Below are positions 55,587-63,103 of a DNA stretch of 64,000 nucleotides, in pieces (positions within the stretch are counted from its first letter, which is position 1; every line of letters begins with the position of its first letter). Below the pieces are notes generated by a model that did no database searches, was not told the origin of the DNA, and was given only the letters and a program-made list of their open reading frames with translations. Source of the stretch: JAUASW01 sp036880965 (GTDB lineage Bacteria; Pseudomonadota; Gammaproteobacteria; Burkholderiales; Burkholderiaceae_C); NCBI RefSeq assembly GCF_036880965.1, contig NZ_JBAJMV010000007.1, forward strand, positions 124,001 through 188,000, read 5' to 3'. Both the position numbers and the translations under genes were made by a program.

Positions 55587-56131
55587 TCGCCTGGCCACTG
55601 CTGGCCGCGCTGATGGGCCTGGCGGCGCTGGCCTTGTTCCCGCTGTCGCTGGCGCCACCCGTGGCCTCGCCGCTGGCCACGCTGGTCCATTTGAATGAGC
55701 GCCATCTGCTGGCCAATCTGGCGGGCTGTGCTGTCCTCGCGTGGCTGGGATTGCGCGCGCAGATGGATCGCAGCAACGCATTTGCCTGGCTGCTGGCCTG
55801 GCCACTCGGCCAGGTCGCGCTGCTCGCCGGTCCAGCGATGAGCAGCTTCGGCGGGCTCTCGGGTTGGCTGCATGCCGGCTGCGCCGTCGTCATCGTCGAG
55901 TTGCTGCAGCGCCGCGGGAGAGAACGCCTCATAGGCGCCGCCTTGTTGGCGGGCCTGCTCGCCAAGCTGCTCCTGGAGCAGCCCTGGGGGGCGCTGCCAC
56001 CCGTCGACCCCGCCTGGGGCTTCGCGCCCGCGCCCTTTGCTCATCTGGCCGGCAGCGTTACCGGTGCCGCGCTGGCCCTCGTCACGCGATACTGCAGGCC
56101 ATCAATTCACCGCTGGAGACAAGACCCATGA
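55565..56131 (+). CDS. rrtA: Rhombosortase, rhomboid-family intramembrane protease
   Basis: This 188-residue inner-membrane protein has about five to six helices and the rhomboid active-site pattern. HLLANLAGCAVLAWLG gives the HxxxN helix, GGLSGWLHAG the nucleophilic Ser, and FAHLAGSVTG the catalytic His. Small size and sequence point to rhombosortase, which processes proteins with a C-terminal GlyGly-CTERM anchor. The start is GTG 55565, 22 nt inside glnE, or TTG 55583 overlapping the glnE stop as TTGA. The stop overlaps the GST start by ATGA. No complete GlyGly-CTERM substrate is visible in this window. Confidence 0.82.
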   Translation: MARSLRLIAWPLLAALMGLAALALFPLSLAPPVASPLATLVHLNERHLLANLAGCAVLAWLGLRAQMDRSNAFAWLLAWPLGQVALLAGPAMSSFGGLSGWLHAGCAVVIVELLQRRGRERLIGAALLAGLLAKLLLEQPWGALPPVDPAWGFAPAPFAHLAGSVTGAALALVTRYCRPSIHRWRQDP

Positions 56132-56787
56132 TCACGCTGCACGGCATGTCGCTGTCCAACTACTACAACAAGGTCAAAGTGGTCCTGCTCGAAAAGGGCA
56201 TCCCCTTCCGGGAGGAACTGGTCAAGACCTTCTCCAACGACCCGGCCGTTCTGGCCGCCTCGCCGCTGGCCAAGATCCCCTACATCAGCCTGGCTGACGG
56301 CCGCACGCTGTGCGAGAGCGAGGTGATCTGCGAATACCTGGAAGCCATCCAGCCCGAGCCGCGCCTGCTGCCTGCCGACCCCTACCAGGCGGCCAAGGTG
56401 CGCGAGCTGGGCACCTTCATCGAGCTGCACCTGGAACTGGTCGCCCGCGAGCTGTACGGCCAGGCCTTCTTCGGCGGCAGCTGCAGCGAAGCCAATCAGC
56501 AGCGTGTGCGCAAGCAGTTGGTCAAGAACATCGCTGCCTTCAAGCAGTTGGCGAAGTTCTCGCCCTATATCGCTGGCGACAGCTACACCCTGGCCGACTG
56601 CGCCGCCTGGGCCAGCCTGTCGTTGGTGGGCATGGCCACCAAGGCCGTGCTGGGCGAAGACCTGCTGGTCGCCGCCGGCATCGACTGGAAGACCTACACG
56701 CGCTTCATCGCCGAACGGCCGGCCGTCCAGCAGGTGGTGGCAGATCGCAAGGCGGACGCCGAGAAGGCCGCGGCTGCAAAGGCCTGA
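56128..56787 (+). CDS. Glutathione S-transferase
   Basis: This 219-residue protein has a thioredoxin-fold N-terminal domain (MITLHGMSLSNYYNKVKVVL, SPLAKIPYI, and the glutathione-binding CESEVICEYL). A helical C-terminal domain with GDSYTLADCAAW follows. It starts inside the rhombosortase stop (ATGA), with GGAGAC upstream. It is distinct from the GST at 37071. The substrate is unknown. Confidence 0.9.
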   Translation: MITLHGMSLSNYYNKVKVVLLEKGIPFREELVKTFSNDPAVLAASPLAKIPYISLADGRTLCESEVICEYLEAIQPEPRLLPADPYQAAKVRELGTFIELHLELVARELYGQAFFGGSCSEANQQRVRKQLVKNIAAFKQLAKFSPYIAGDSYTLADCAAWASLSLVGMATKAVLGEDLLVAAGIDWKTYTRFIAERPAVQQVVADRKADAEKAAAAKA

Positions 56788-56804
56788 GGCCGAGCGCGGG
56801 GCGC

Positions 56805-56825
56805 CGACGGCCTGTCCGTCGATTT
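56805..56825 (+). terminator. Possible terminator after GST
   Basis: CGACGG and CCGTCG form a 6-bp stem with a 5-nt loop, followed by ATTTC. It is 18 nt past the GST stop. The short stem and weak T-tract make it a low-confidence terminator. Confidence 0.4.
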
Positions 56826-56846
56826 CTGCAGTCTGTCGCGCTTCGT

Positions 56847-56896
56847 TTGGGCGGCCAGGGGCCTGGAGTTATGGTGTGCTACATCACTAACACACC
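56847..56896 (+). promoter_or_regulatory. Promoter and operator of the GntR-ABC operon
   Basis: TTGGGC (56847-56852), a 17-nt spacer and TATGGT (56870-56875) form a plausible sigma-70 promoter. Overlapping the -10 is an inverted repeat: GGTGTGCTA (56873-56881) and TAACACACC (56888-56896), 8 of 9 positions symmetric around a 6-nt spacer. Its place just upstream of a GntR/YtrA-type repressor gene suggests an autoregulatory operator. Confidence 0.6.
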
Positions 56897-56916
56897 GGCC
56901 CAAGGCCCAGCTCGAT

Positions 56917-57267
56917 ATGCAGACCTGGAACCAAACTGCCCCGATCTACCAGCAGCTCGCCGACCGCCTGGCCGTGCAGTTGCTGGACGGAGATCCCCCC
57001 GAAGGTGAAGCCATGCCCTCGGTCCGCGTCCTGGCAAGCCGCTACCTCATCAACCCGCTGACGGTCAGCCGTGCCATCCAGGCCCTGTCCGACATGGGCC
57101 TGGTTGAAACGCGCCGCGGCATGGGCATCTATGTCCGCCCCGGCGCCCGCGAAGCGCTCATGAAGAGCGAACGCGAGCAGTTTTTGCAGGAAGAATGGCC
57201 GGCGCTGCGCGAGCGGCTGGCACGCCTGGGCATCTCGGCCAAGGATCTGAACTGGGAGTCGCAATGA
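56917..57267 (+). CDS. GntR-family regulator, YtrA subfamily
   Basis: This 116-residue protein has an N-terminal winged helix (APIYQQLADRLAVQLLDGD, MPSVRVLASRYLINPLTVSRAI, GLVETRRGMGIYV) and only a short helical tail instead of a ligand-binding domain. That is the YtrA layout. Such regulators usually repress the ABC transporter operon they belong to. Its stop overlaps the ATP-binding gene by ATGA. Confidence 0.93.
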   Translation: MQTWNQTAPIYQQLADRLAVQLLDGDPPEGEAMPSVRVLASRYLINPLTVSRAIQALSDMGLVETRRGMGIYVRPGAREALMKSEREQFLQEEWPALRERLARLGISAKDLNWESQ

Positions 57268-58139
57268 TGGAACACCTGATCGAAGCCAGCGGCTTCTCGC
57301 TGCGCTACGGCCGCAAGACCGCCGTGGACAACCTGAGCTTTCACATTCCCAAGGGCCGCGTGGTCGGGCTGCTCGGCCACAACGGCGCCGGCAAGACCTC
57401 GCTGATGAAGGCCATGGTCGGCCTGCACGGCGGCTCCGGCTCGCTGAAGGTGCTGGGCCTGGACCCGATCTCGCAGCGCGGTGAGCTGCTCGAGTCGTTG
57501 AGCTACATCCCGGACGTGGCCGTGCTGCCGCGCTGGGCGCGCGTGCATGAGCTGATCACGCTGATGAGCGGCCTGCAGCCCAAGTTCTCGGCCGAGCGGG
57601 CCCGCAAGCTGCTCACCCGCACCAGCGTGGGCGTGAACGACAAGGTCAAGAGCCTGTCCAAGGGCATGGTCACGCAGCTGCACCTGGCGCTGATCGCCGC
57701 CATCGACAGCAAGCTGATGATCCTGGACGAGCCCACGCTGGGCCTGGACGTGATGTCGCGCAAGAGCTTCTACGAGATGCTGATCGACGAATGGTGCGAC
57801 GGCGAGCGCAGCGTCATCATCTCGACCCACCAGGTCGAGGAGATCGAGTCGCTGCTGTCCGACGTGATGATGCTGGACGAAGGCAAGCTGGTGCTCAACA
57901 TCAGCCTGGAAGAGATGGACTCGCGCTTCGTGGCGCTGGCGCACGACCCGGCCGCGGCCGATGCGATTGCTGACGCACATCCGCTCCTGCGCTACCGCCA
58001 GCAAGGTCGCCCGGCTGCGCTGTTCGACGGCGCGCCGCCGGCCCATCTAGAAGGTGTGGGCCAGCGCTTCCGCCCCAGCCTGGTGGACCTGTTCATGGCC
58101 CTGACCCGCAAGCCCGAGATGCAGCGCCAGCAGGCCTGA
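57264..58139 (+). CDS. ABC transporter ATP-binding protein
   Basis: This 291-residue ATPase has Walker A GHNGAGKTS, Walker B LMILDEPTLGLD and the switch His in IISTHQVEE. The signature is LSKGM, where LSGGQ is usual, a variant common in YtrB-like exporters. GGGAG lies 5 nt before the 57264 start. It pairs with the permease gene 24 nt downstream and with the GntR regulator overlapping its start. Confidence 0.93.
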   Translation: MMEHLIEASGFSLRYGRKTAVDNLSFHIPKGRVVGLLGHNGAGKTSLMKAMVGLHGGSGSLKVLGLDPISQRGELLESLSYIPDVAVLPRWARVHELITLMSGLQPKFSAERARKLLTRTSVGVNDKVKSLSKGMVTQLHLALIAAIDSKLMILDEPTLGLDVMSRKSFYEMLIDEWCDGERSVIISTHQVEEIESLLSDVMMLDEGKLVLNISLEEMDSRFVALAHDPAAADAIADAHPLLRYRQQGRPAALFDGAPPAHLEGVGQRFRPSLVDLFMALTRKPEMQRQQA

Positions 58140-58163
58140 GTCGCGCACAAGGAGCAAACAATC

Positions 58164-59066
58164 ATGACGACGACAAAACGTTTCTCGACCCTGATGCAGC
58201 GCGAATGGATGCAGCACCGCATCGGCTGGATGGTGGTGATGGCAATCCTGCCCGCGATTGCATTGGCAGTCATGCCCTTCCAGGGCGCGGTCAACGTCGG
58301 CGCCAAGCTGCCACCGGCTTCGCTGCTGGCCCTGATGATCGTGGGCGGCACGACGGCCGCCGTGTTCGGCCTCAGCTGGTTCGTGGCGATGTTCCAGTTG
58401 CCGGGCCTGGCGCGGCGCGACCAGCAGGACCGCACCATCGAGTTCTGGATGTCGCTGCCGGCCAGCCACAGCGAGAGCGTGGCCGCCACGCTGCTGACGC
58501 ATGCGGTGCTGGTGCCCATGGCGGCGCTGGCGGTGGGCATGGGCTTTGGCCTGATCGTCGGTATGGCCTCGCTGGTCAAGCTGATTGGCCTGACCGCGTT
58601 GACCCAGGTGGGCTGGGGCAGCGTGATCCTCTCGGCCGCGATCGTGGTGCTGCGGGTGGCTTTCGGCGTCATCCTGCTGACGCTGTGGACTGCGCCGCTG
58701 TTCATGATCCTGATGGCTGCCTCCGCCTGGCTCAAGCGTTGGGGCGTGCCAGTCGTGATCGGCGCCCTGGTGATTGGCGGCAACATCCTGGACAAGCTCT
58801 ACGGCATCCACATCGTCGGCGACTTGCTCAAAGCCCAGGCCCAGGGCGCCGGCCAAGCGCTTTTCAATGCCAGCAACACCTTTGAGGGCAACACCTTGAA
58901 GAACCATCCGGAAGTGAGCGATTTCCTGGGCAACCTCGGCCCCTGGGCCGTGCAGGACGCCGGGCACGCCATTCAGCAACTGGCATCGCCGCACCTGATT
59001 GGCGGTCTGCTGGTGGCCGCGACCTGCTTCTACCTGGTGATCCTGGCCCGCAAGCGCTCCACCTGA
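58164..59066 (+). CDS. ABC-2-type transporter permease
   Basis: This 300-residue membrane protein has about six helices (for example IGWMVVMAILPAIALAVM, LLALMIVGGTTAAVFGLSWF and the C-terminal LIGGLLVAATCFYLVILA). The conserved FWMSLPASHSESVAATLL segment is found in ABC-2 permeases of YtrA-regulated operons. AAGGAGC upstream supports the start. The transported compound is unknown; cell-envelope antibiotics or peptides are typical for relatives. Confidence 0.85.
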   Translation: MTTTKRFSTLMQREWMQHRIGWMVVMAILPAIALAVMPFQGAVNVGAKLPPASLLALMIVGGTTAAVFGLSWFVAMFQLPGLARRDQQDRTIEFWMSLPASHSESVAATLLTHAVLVPMAALAVGMGFGLIVGMASLVKLIGLTALTQVGWGSVILSAAIVVLRVAFGVILLTLWTAPLFMILMAASAWLKRWGVPVVIGALVIGGNILDKLYGIHIVGDLLKAQAQGAGQALFNASNTFEGNTLKNHPEVSDFLGNLGPWAVQDAGHAIQQLASPHLIGGLLVAATCFYLVILARKRST

Positions 59067-59089
59067 GCGCCCAGCCCGGCCCGATGGCA

Positions 59090-59114
59090 AAGAGCCCGCT
59101 TGTAGCGGGCTCTT
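59090..59114. terminator. Bidirectional terminator
   Basis: An 11-bp stem (AAGAGCCCGCT with AGCGGGCTCTT) with a TGT loop lies between the convergent permease and diiron-protein genes. Short T-runs follow on both strands, so it can serve both. Confidence 0.75.
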
Positions 59115-59130
59115 GCGCTTTGATGGCAGC

Positions 59131-59994
59131 TCAGACCACGGCCTGAGGATTGCACGCCGCCGCTGCGAGCTTGGCTGACATCTCCTTGCGGAAACGGTTC
59201 AGCTCCTGAACGCTGGCAAAGCTGCGCTCCATCAGCAGGCTCATGTTGTGCAGGATGCGCTCGACCACCTTGTTTTCCCAGACGGCATCGAACTGGATCT
59301 GCTGATCCAGCCAATGTTCCAGCCATTCGGGGTCGGGCAGGCGGCTCTGGATGGTGTCGCGCGGGAACAGCTGCGAGTTCACGTGCAGATTGGTCGGGTG
59401 CAGCGGCTGGGCGGTGCGCCGGGCACTGGCCATCAGCACTCCGACCTTGGCGAAGGCGGCACGCGCCTCGTCGCCGAACCTGGTCATGGCCCGCTTCATG
59501 TAGCGCAGGTAGGCGCCACCGTGCCGGGCTTCATCACGGGCAAGGGTTTGGTAGATGGCCTTGATGACCGGCTCGGTATGCCACTGGGCGGCACGGCGGT
59601 ACCAGTGGTTCAGTCGGATCTCGCCGCAGAAATGCAGCATCAAGGTCTCGAGCACGGGCGCCGGGTCGAAGTCGAAGCGAACTTCATGCAGTTCGGCTTC
59701 CGTCGGCACCAGGTCGGGCCGGAAACGGCGCAGGTATTCCATCAGCACCAGGGAGTGCTTCTGCTCCTCGAAGAACCAGACGCTCATGAAGGCGGAGAAG
59801 TCGCTGTCGTCGCGGTTGTCGCGCAGGAACATCTCGGTGGCCGGCAGCGCCGCCCACTCGGTGATCGCATTCATCTTGATCGTCCGAGCCTGGTCTTCGC
59901 TGAGCCGGGCGGCATCGAAGCTGTCCCAGGGGATGTCGCGGTCCATATTCCAGCGCACCGCTTCCAGCTGCTTGAAGAGTTCGGGGTAAAGCAT
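59131..59994 (-). CDS. Ferritin-like diiron protein
   Basis: This 287-residue helical protein has diiron ligands in ITEWAALPATEMFL, FFEEQKHS, HFCGEIRLNHWY and ARDEARHGG, that is, two ExxH-type motifs plus single Glu residues, as in acyl-ACP desaturase and related ferritin-like oxygenases. The start at 59994 (MLYPELF) has AAAGGA 8 nt upstream; a TTG at 60012 is less likely. It lies 55 nt downstream of the B12-binding MerR gene on the same strand, so both are probably one transcript. A light- or B12-linked oxidation or desaturation role is inference. Confidence 0.85.
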   Translation of the reverse strand: MLYPELFKQLEAVRWNMDRDIPWDSFDAARLSEDQARTIKMNAITEWAALPATEMFLRDNRDDSDFSAFMSVWFFEEQKHSLVLMEYLRRFRPDLVPTEAELHEVRFDFDPAPVLETLMLHFCGEIRLNHWYRRAAQWHTEPVIKAIYQTLARDEARHGGAYLRYMKRAMTRFGDEARAAFAKVGVLMASARRTAQPLHPTNLHVNSQLFPRDTIQSRLPDPEWLEHWLDQQIQFDAVWENKVVERILHNMSLLMERSFASVQELNRFRKEMSAKLAAAACNPQAVV

Positions 59995-60049
59995 GGTCGA
60001 CGTCCTTTGCAAGGCCGGCGCGGATCTTATTCACGGCATGTGACAGATC

Positions 60050-61000
60050 CTAGGCAGGCAACGGCAGCCGCGAACGGCAGGTCCATTCGGCCAGGGCCGG
60101 GGCCAGGTCGGCCAGCTCACGCATCGGGCGGACCCCGGGCGGACAACGCCTCAGCGCCGCCGCCCGGCCGCCGGCCCAGAGTGCGATCTCGGCGGGCAGG
60201 CGTGCACGCAGGCTCCGCAACTCGTCCAGCAGTGCCGCCGCCGACAGGCGGCCGGTGAAGCTGAGTCCCACGATGTCCGTCTTTTGCACCAATGCTGCCT
60301 GGACGATGTCGCCCGGCGGGGTCTGTACCCCAAGGGACAAGCAGCGGCAGCCTTCAAGCGTCAGCAGGGCCTCGACCATCAGGAGTCCCAGGCCGTGCTG
60401 TTCGCCAGGCAAGGTGGTCAGGAGCACGCGCGGCCCGCCGTCCGGCGTGGCGCGCTGAACCCCATGGATCGCGGGCCGCAAGACCTGCTGCAAGGATTCG
60501 CTGTAGATGTGCTCCTCGAAGACCTGTAGTTCGCCGTGCATCCAGGCCTCACCCACGGCGGTCGTCAGGGGCGCGATCAAATCCTTGATGCAGGCAGCCA
60601 GTCCCATGCGGATGATGGCCTGGGCCAGCCTCTGCCTCAATAACTCCACCTCATGGGTGCGCAGCAAACTTATATAGCTTGCCAATTCCGGTACGGCAAG
60701 CGTGCTGCTCCCGGCCTGCTTCAGGCGTCGGGCATGACTTTCGGCCAGCAATTTTTCGAGCTCGTCGGGCGTCGCCGCGACGATGCGCCCCGGGCGGAAA
60801 CCCGCATCCAGCAAGCGTTTGAGCAAAATCAGCCGCTTTACTTGTGCATCCGGATAGAGGCGTTCGCCGCACTCATCGCGATACGGCGAAGGGAAGCCAT
60901 AGCGGCGCTCCCAGATTCGCAGCGTGTCCTTGCTGATGCCGGTGATGCGCTCGATCGAAGCAATGCCATGCAGGCTGATTTCCTCCGCCGATCCGCTCAT
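60050..61000 (-). CDS. CarH/LitR-like MerR regulator with B12-binding photosensor
   Basis: This 316-residue protein has a MerR helix-turn-helix (ISKDTLRIWERRYGFPSP), a helical cap domain and a C-terminal cobalamin-binding domain. The cap has the W-x9-EH pattern (W153, E163, H164) that in CarH packs against adenosylcobalamin. The B12 domain has E-x-H-x2-G with H202 as likely cobalt ligand. Such proteins repress in the dark and release DNA when light breaks the Co-C bond. The start at 61000 is preferred; an ATG at 61033 would add 11 residues. Confidence 0.92.
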   Translation of the reverse strand: MSGSAEEISLHGIASIERITGISKDTLRIWERRYGFPSPYRDECGERLYPDAQVKRLILLKRLLDAGFRPGRIVAATPDELEKLLAESHARRLKQAGSSTLAVPELASYISLLRTHEVELLRQRLAQAIIRMGLAACIKDLIAPLTTAVGEAWMHGELQVFEEHIYSESLQQVLRPAIHGVQRATPDGGPRVLLTTLPGEQHGLGLLMVEALLTLEGCRCLSLGVQTPPGDIVQAALVQKTDIVGLSFTGRLSAAALLDELRSLRARLPAEIALWAGGRAAALRRCPPGVRPMRELADLAPALAEWTCRSRLPLPA

Positions 61001-61470
61001 CGGGTGCTCCACGATACGCCGGCAACTTGCCAAAGCAGAATGTGCGACAAATCACGTTTCATGGCCAAGTCCTGCCCCTATTTCCTTATTTGACTAAGAC
61101 AAATATACTTCGCCAAGCAAACTGAACTGGCCAGGCAAGGCAGGCATTCCTTGTTCCCGGCCTGTCGTTCGGCTGGGCGACAGACAGGCCAAAGTGGGCC
61201 GCTACCGCAAGGGCTTGTCCGAACGCAAGGCAGGTGCGTGATGATCGCGGAACGGCTTTCCATTTCCAGCCTCGATGTTGCATACTTCAGTCCTCGCGAA
61301 TAAATTTGTCCCAGCTGGGCGGGACACTGCCGAACAAGGCTCGCAAAGCACCAGCCGCAAAGAGTACATAAGCAACATGCCGCGCAAGCAGCACGGCGCG
61401 CGAGGGACAGGGGAGAGCCCCCCACCCACGCCAACAGAAGTCAGAACACAGGACGTATTTCAGTCGCCAG
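61001..61470. other. Intergenic region upstream of the MerR-B12 gene
   Basis: About 470 nt without a convincing gene. It holds three copies of the heptamer GACAAAT (61046-61052, 61098-61104, and inverted at 61304-61310) plus a near-match ATTTGAC at 61088-61094. TATTTG and CAAATA (61087-61105) make a short inverted repeat. The inverted repeat TGTCCC/GGGACA (61307-61326) encloses CCCAGCTGGG. These are candidate operators for the adjacent regulator. A TTGACT at 61090 has no acceptable -10 at 17 nt. Confidence 0.5.
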
Positions 61471-61602
61471 ATCTCCCCGTTCAGGGGATGCAATCCCGAA
61501 GCCTTTCTCCTCCTCCTCCCTCCCTCCCTCGTTAGCTTCGGGGCGTCTCGCGACTACTTTTATGACCAGGGCTTCCGCCAACGGCGGGAGCCCTTTGCTT
61601 TT
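61471..61602 (+). ncRNA. Candidate CCUCCUCC-motif small RNA
   Basis: Three consecutive hairpins lie on the plus strand with no credible ORF. The first is TCCCC/GGGGA (61474-61488). The second pairs CCCGAAGC (61495-61502) with GCTTCGGG (61535-61542) around a 32-nt, almost pure pyrimidine loop containing CTCCTCCTCC and CCCTCCC repeats. The third is a 12-bp terminator stem ending in TTTGCTTTT. The exposed CUCCUCC is complementary to ribosome-binding sites. This layout resembles the CCUCCUCCC-loop (cuckoo) sRNAs described in proteobacteria. The promoter and 5' end are not identified. Confidence 0.5.
61568..61602 (+). terminator. Intrinsic terminator, plus strand
   Basis: AGGGCTTCCGCC and GGCGGGAGCCCT form a 12-bp stem (one G-T pair) with a 3-nt loop at 61568-61594. 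It runs into TTTGCTTTT on the plus strand. There is no plus-strand protein gene upstream, so it implies an RNA ending here. Confidence 0.7.
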
Positions 61603-61619
61603 GGGCCATCGCCAATGCA

Positions 61620-61644
61620 AGAAGCCGCCCCGGGGGCGGCTTCT
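61620..61644 (-). terminator. Probable corA terminator
   Basis: AGAAGCCGCCCC and GGGGCGGCTTCT form a near-perfect GC-rich stem about 27 nt past the corA stop on the minus strand. The following T-content is modest (CTTCTTGC). Confidence 0.6.
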
Positions 61645-61670
61645 GACGACGAGTTGCTTTTGCCCCAGGC

Positions 61671-62648
61671 CTATCGCAACCAGCCCTTGCGACGGAAGTA
61701 GAGGAAGGGCGCCGCCACCGAGGCCACCATCAGGCCCAGCACATAGGGATAGCCGCCATTGCCCAGCCACTCGAGCTCGGGGAAATGCATGTTCATGCCA
61801 TAGACACTGGCAATCAGCGTGGGCGGCAGCAGGGCAACGCTGGCCACCGAAAAGATCTTGATGATCTTGTTCTGGTTGATGTTGATGAAGCCGACCGTGG
61901 CGTCCATCAGGAAGTTGATCTTGTCGAACAGGAAAGCCGTGTGTGAGTCCAGCGAGTCGATGTCGCGCAGGATCTGGCGCGACTCCTCGAACTGCTCGGC
62001 GTTCAGCATGCGGCTGCGCATCATGAAGCTGACGGCGCGGCGGGTGTCCATCACGTTGCGGCGGATGCGGCCGTTCAAGTCCTCTTCGCGGGCGATCGCG
62101 GCCAGCACTTCGCCTGCCTCGGTGTCGTTGACATCCTTCTTGAGGACGCTGGCGCTGATCTTCTCCAGGCTGTCGTAGATGCTCTCCAGCGCATCGGCCG
62201 AATATTCAGCGTCGGCGTCATAGAGCTTCAAGAGCACGTCCTTGGCGTCTTCGATCAGGGCCGGGATGCGACGCGCACGCAGACGCAGCAGCCGGAACAC
62301 CGGCAGGTCCTCGTTGTGGACCGAGAACAGCACCTTGTTGAAGAGGATGAAGGCCACGCGCACATTGCGCGGCGCCTCGTCGTCGTCGATCAGGAAGTCG
62401 GAGCGGATGTGCAGCTCGCCGTTGTCTTCTTCATAGAAGCGGGCCGATTCCTCCAGGTCGTCGTCGACGATGTTCTCGGGGATGGTCAGGCCGAAACGGT
62501 CGCGTATCCAGCCCTTCTCTTCGGCGCTGGGATTTTCAAGATCGACCCAGACCGGCTGCGATTGCGCCAGGGCTTCGGGGCTTTCGATTTCTTCTTGAAA
62601 CAGTCCGCCCTTCAGACGGCCATTGTCCAGCGTGAACACATTGAGCAT
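61671..62648 (-). CDS. corA: Magnesium/cobalt transporter CorA
   Basis: This 325-residue channel-forming transporter has a large acidic cytoplasmic N-terminal part and two C-terminal membrane helices. The signature YGMNMHFPEL lies between them, and INQNKIIKIFSVASVALLPP is the first helix region. It takes up Mg2+ in pentamers. The start at 62648 (MLNVFTLD) has GGAGA 5 nt upstream and fits the family; the longer frame does not. It is divergent from hpf. Confidence 0.96.
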   Translation of the reverse strand: MLNVFTLDNGRLKGGLFQEEIESPEALAQSQPVWVDLENPSAEEKGWIRDRFGLTIPENIVDDDLEESARFYEEDNGELHIRSDFLIDDDEAPRNVRVAFILFNKVLFSVHNEDLPVFRLLRLRARRIPALIEDAKDVLLKLYDADAEYSADALESIYDSLEKISASVLKKDVNDTEAGEVLAAIAREEDLNGRIRRNVMDTRRAVSFMMRSRMLNAEQFEESRQILRDIDSLDSHTAFLFDKINFLMDATVGFININQNKIIKIFSVASVALLPPTLIASVYGMNMHFPELEWLGNGGYPYVLGLMVASVAAPFLYFRRKGWLR

Positions 62649-63103
62649 GCAAATCTCCAGCGCACACGCGCCGTCACTTCGTAGAGGGAGGACGGGTCTT
62701 GCCGCCCGGAAGGGGAGGGGTGCACCCGTCTCACTCCGGACAAGCTGCCGCAGCACAGCGAACACCGCCGAACCGCAGCCTACTGATGCCACAAGGCATC
62801 TACTTGGCGCTGGAGTGGACGGTCACCGAGGGTGATCGCTGTCCAAGGAAATGCTCCAGAGATTGGATCAAAGGATTATGTCATCCACCGTCGCGCCGCA
62901 GCAAGCCAGAAATCTTCTTGCGCCACCGCCAAAAAGTGCACTTGCAAAAGGCTTGTCAGCACCCAGCTTCGGTAGCACACTGGACTCGCACTTCCCCTCA
63001 ACTCAAGCCTCAACTCCGCTACTCGACACCTCACTCAACTGCTCTTTGGTTCTCTCATTTTTTCCCTCGAAGATTTGACCTACCCCTTGTGAAAGGAGGC
63101 TCT
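62649..63103. other. Intergenic region between corA and hpf
   Basis: About 455 nt between divergent genes. I see no ORF with a good ribosome site and no strong hairpin. The last 100 nt before hpf are unusually rich in C and T (a pyrimidine-rich leader with TTTTTT), followed by GAAAGGAGG. I could not identify a sigma-70 or sigma-54 promoter with confidence. Confidence 0.5.

Noticed and set aside
57640..57670. LSKGM instead of LSGGQ as a sign of a dead ATPase
   Set aside because: Walker A, Walker B and the switch His are intact, and this signature variant is common in YtrB-like exporters.
61090..61120. TTGACT as a plus-strand -35 element
   Set aside because: No -10-like hexamer is found 16-20 nt downstream (CCAAGC region), so I kept it only as part of the repeated heptamer pattern.
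61501..61531. Pyrimidine tract as a minus-strand G-quadruplex controlling corA
   Set aside because: The minus-strand GGGAGGGAGGG could form one, but it lies downstream of corA beyond its likely terminator, so an effect on corA is not supported.
61275..61535. An 86-codon plus-strand frame starting MLHTSVLANK
   Set aside because: There is no good ribosome site. The sequence is low-complexity with a proline run created by the CTCCTCC tract, and it does not resemble DUF1127 or other sRNA-linked small proteins. The tract is better explained as RNA.
62820..62837. Short hairpin TCACC/GGTGA in the corA-hpf spacer
   Set aside because: Only five pairs, no T-tract and no link to a start codon or riboswitch consensus.
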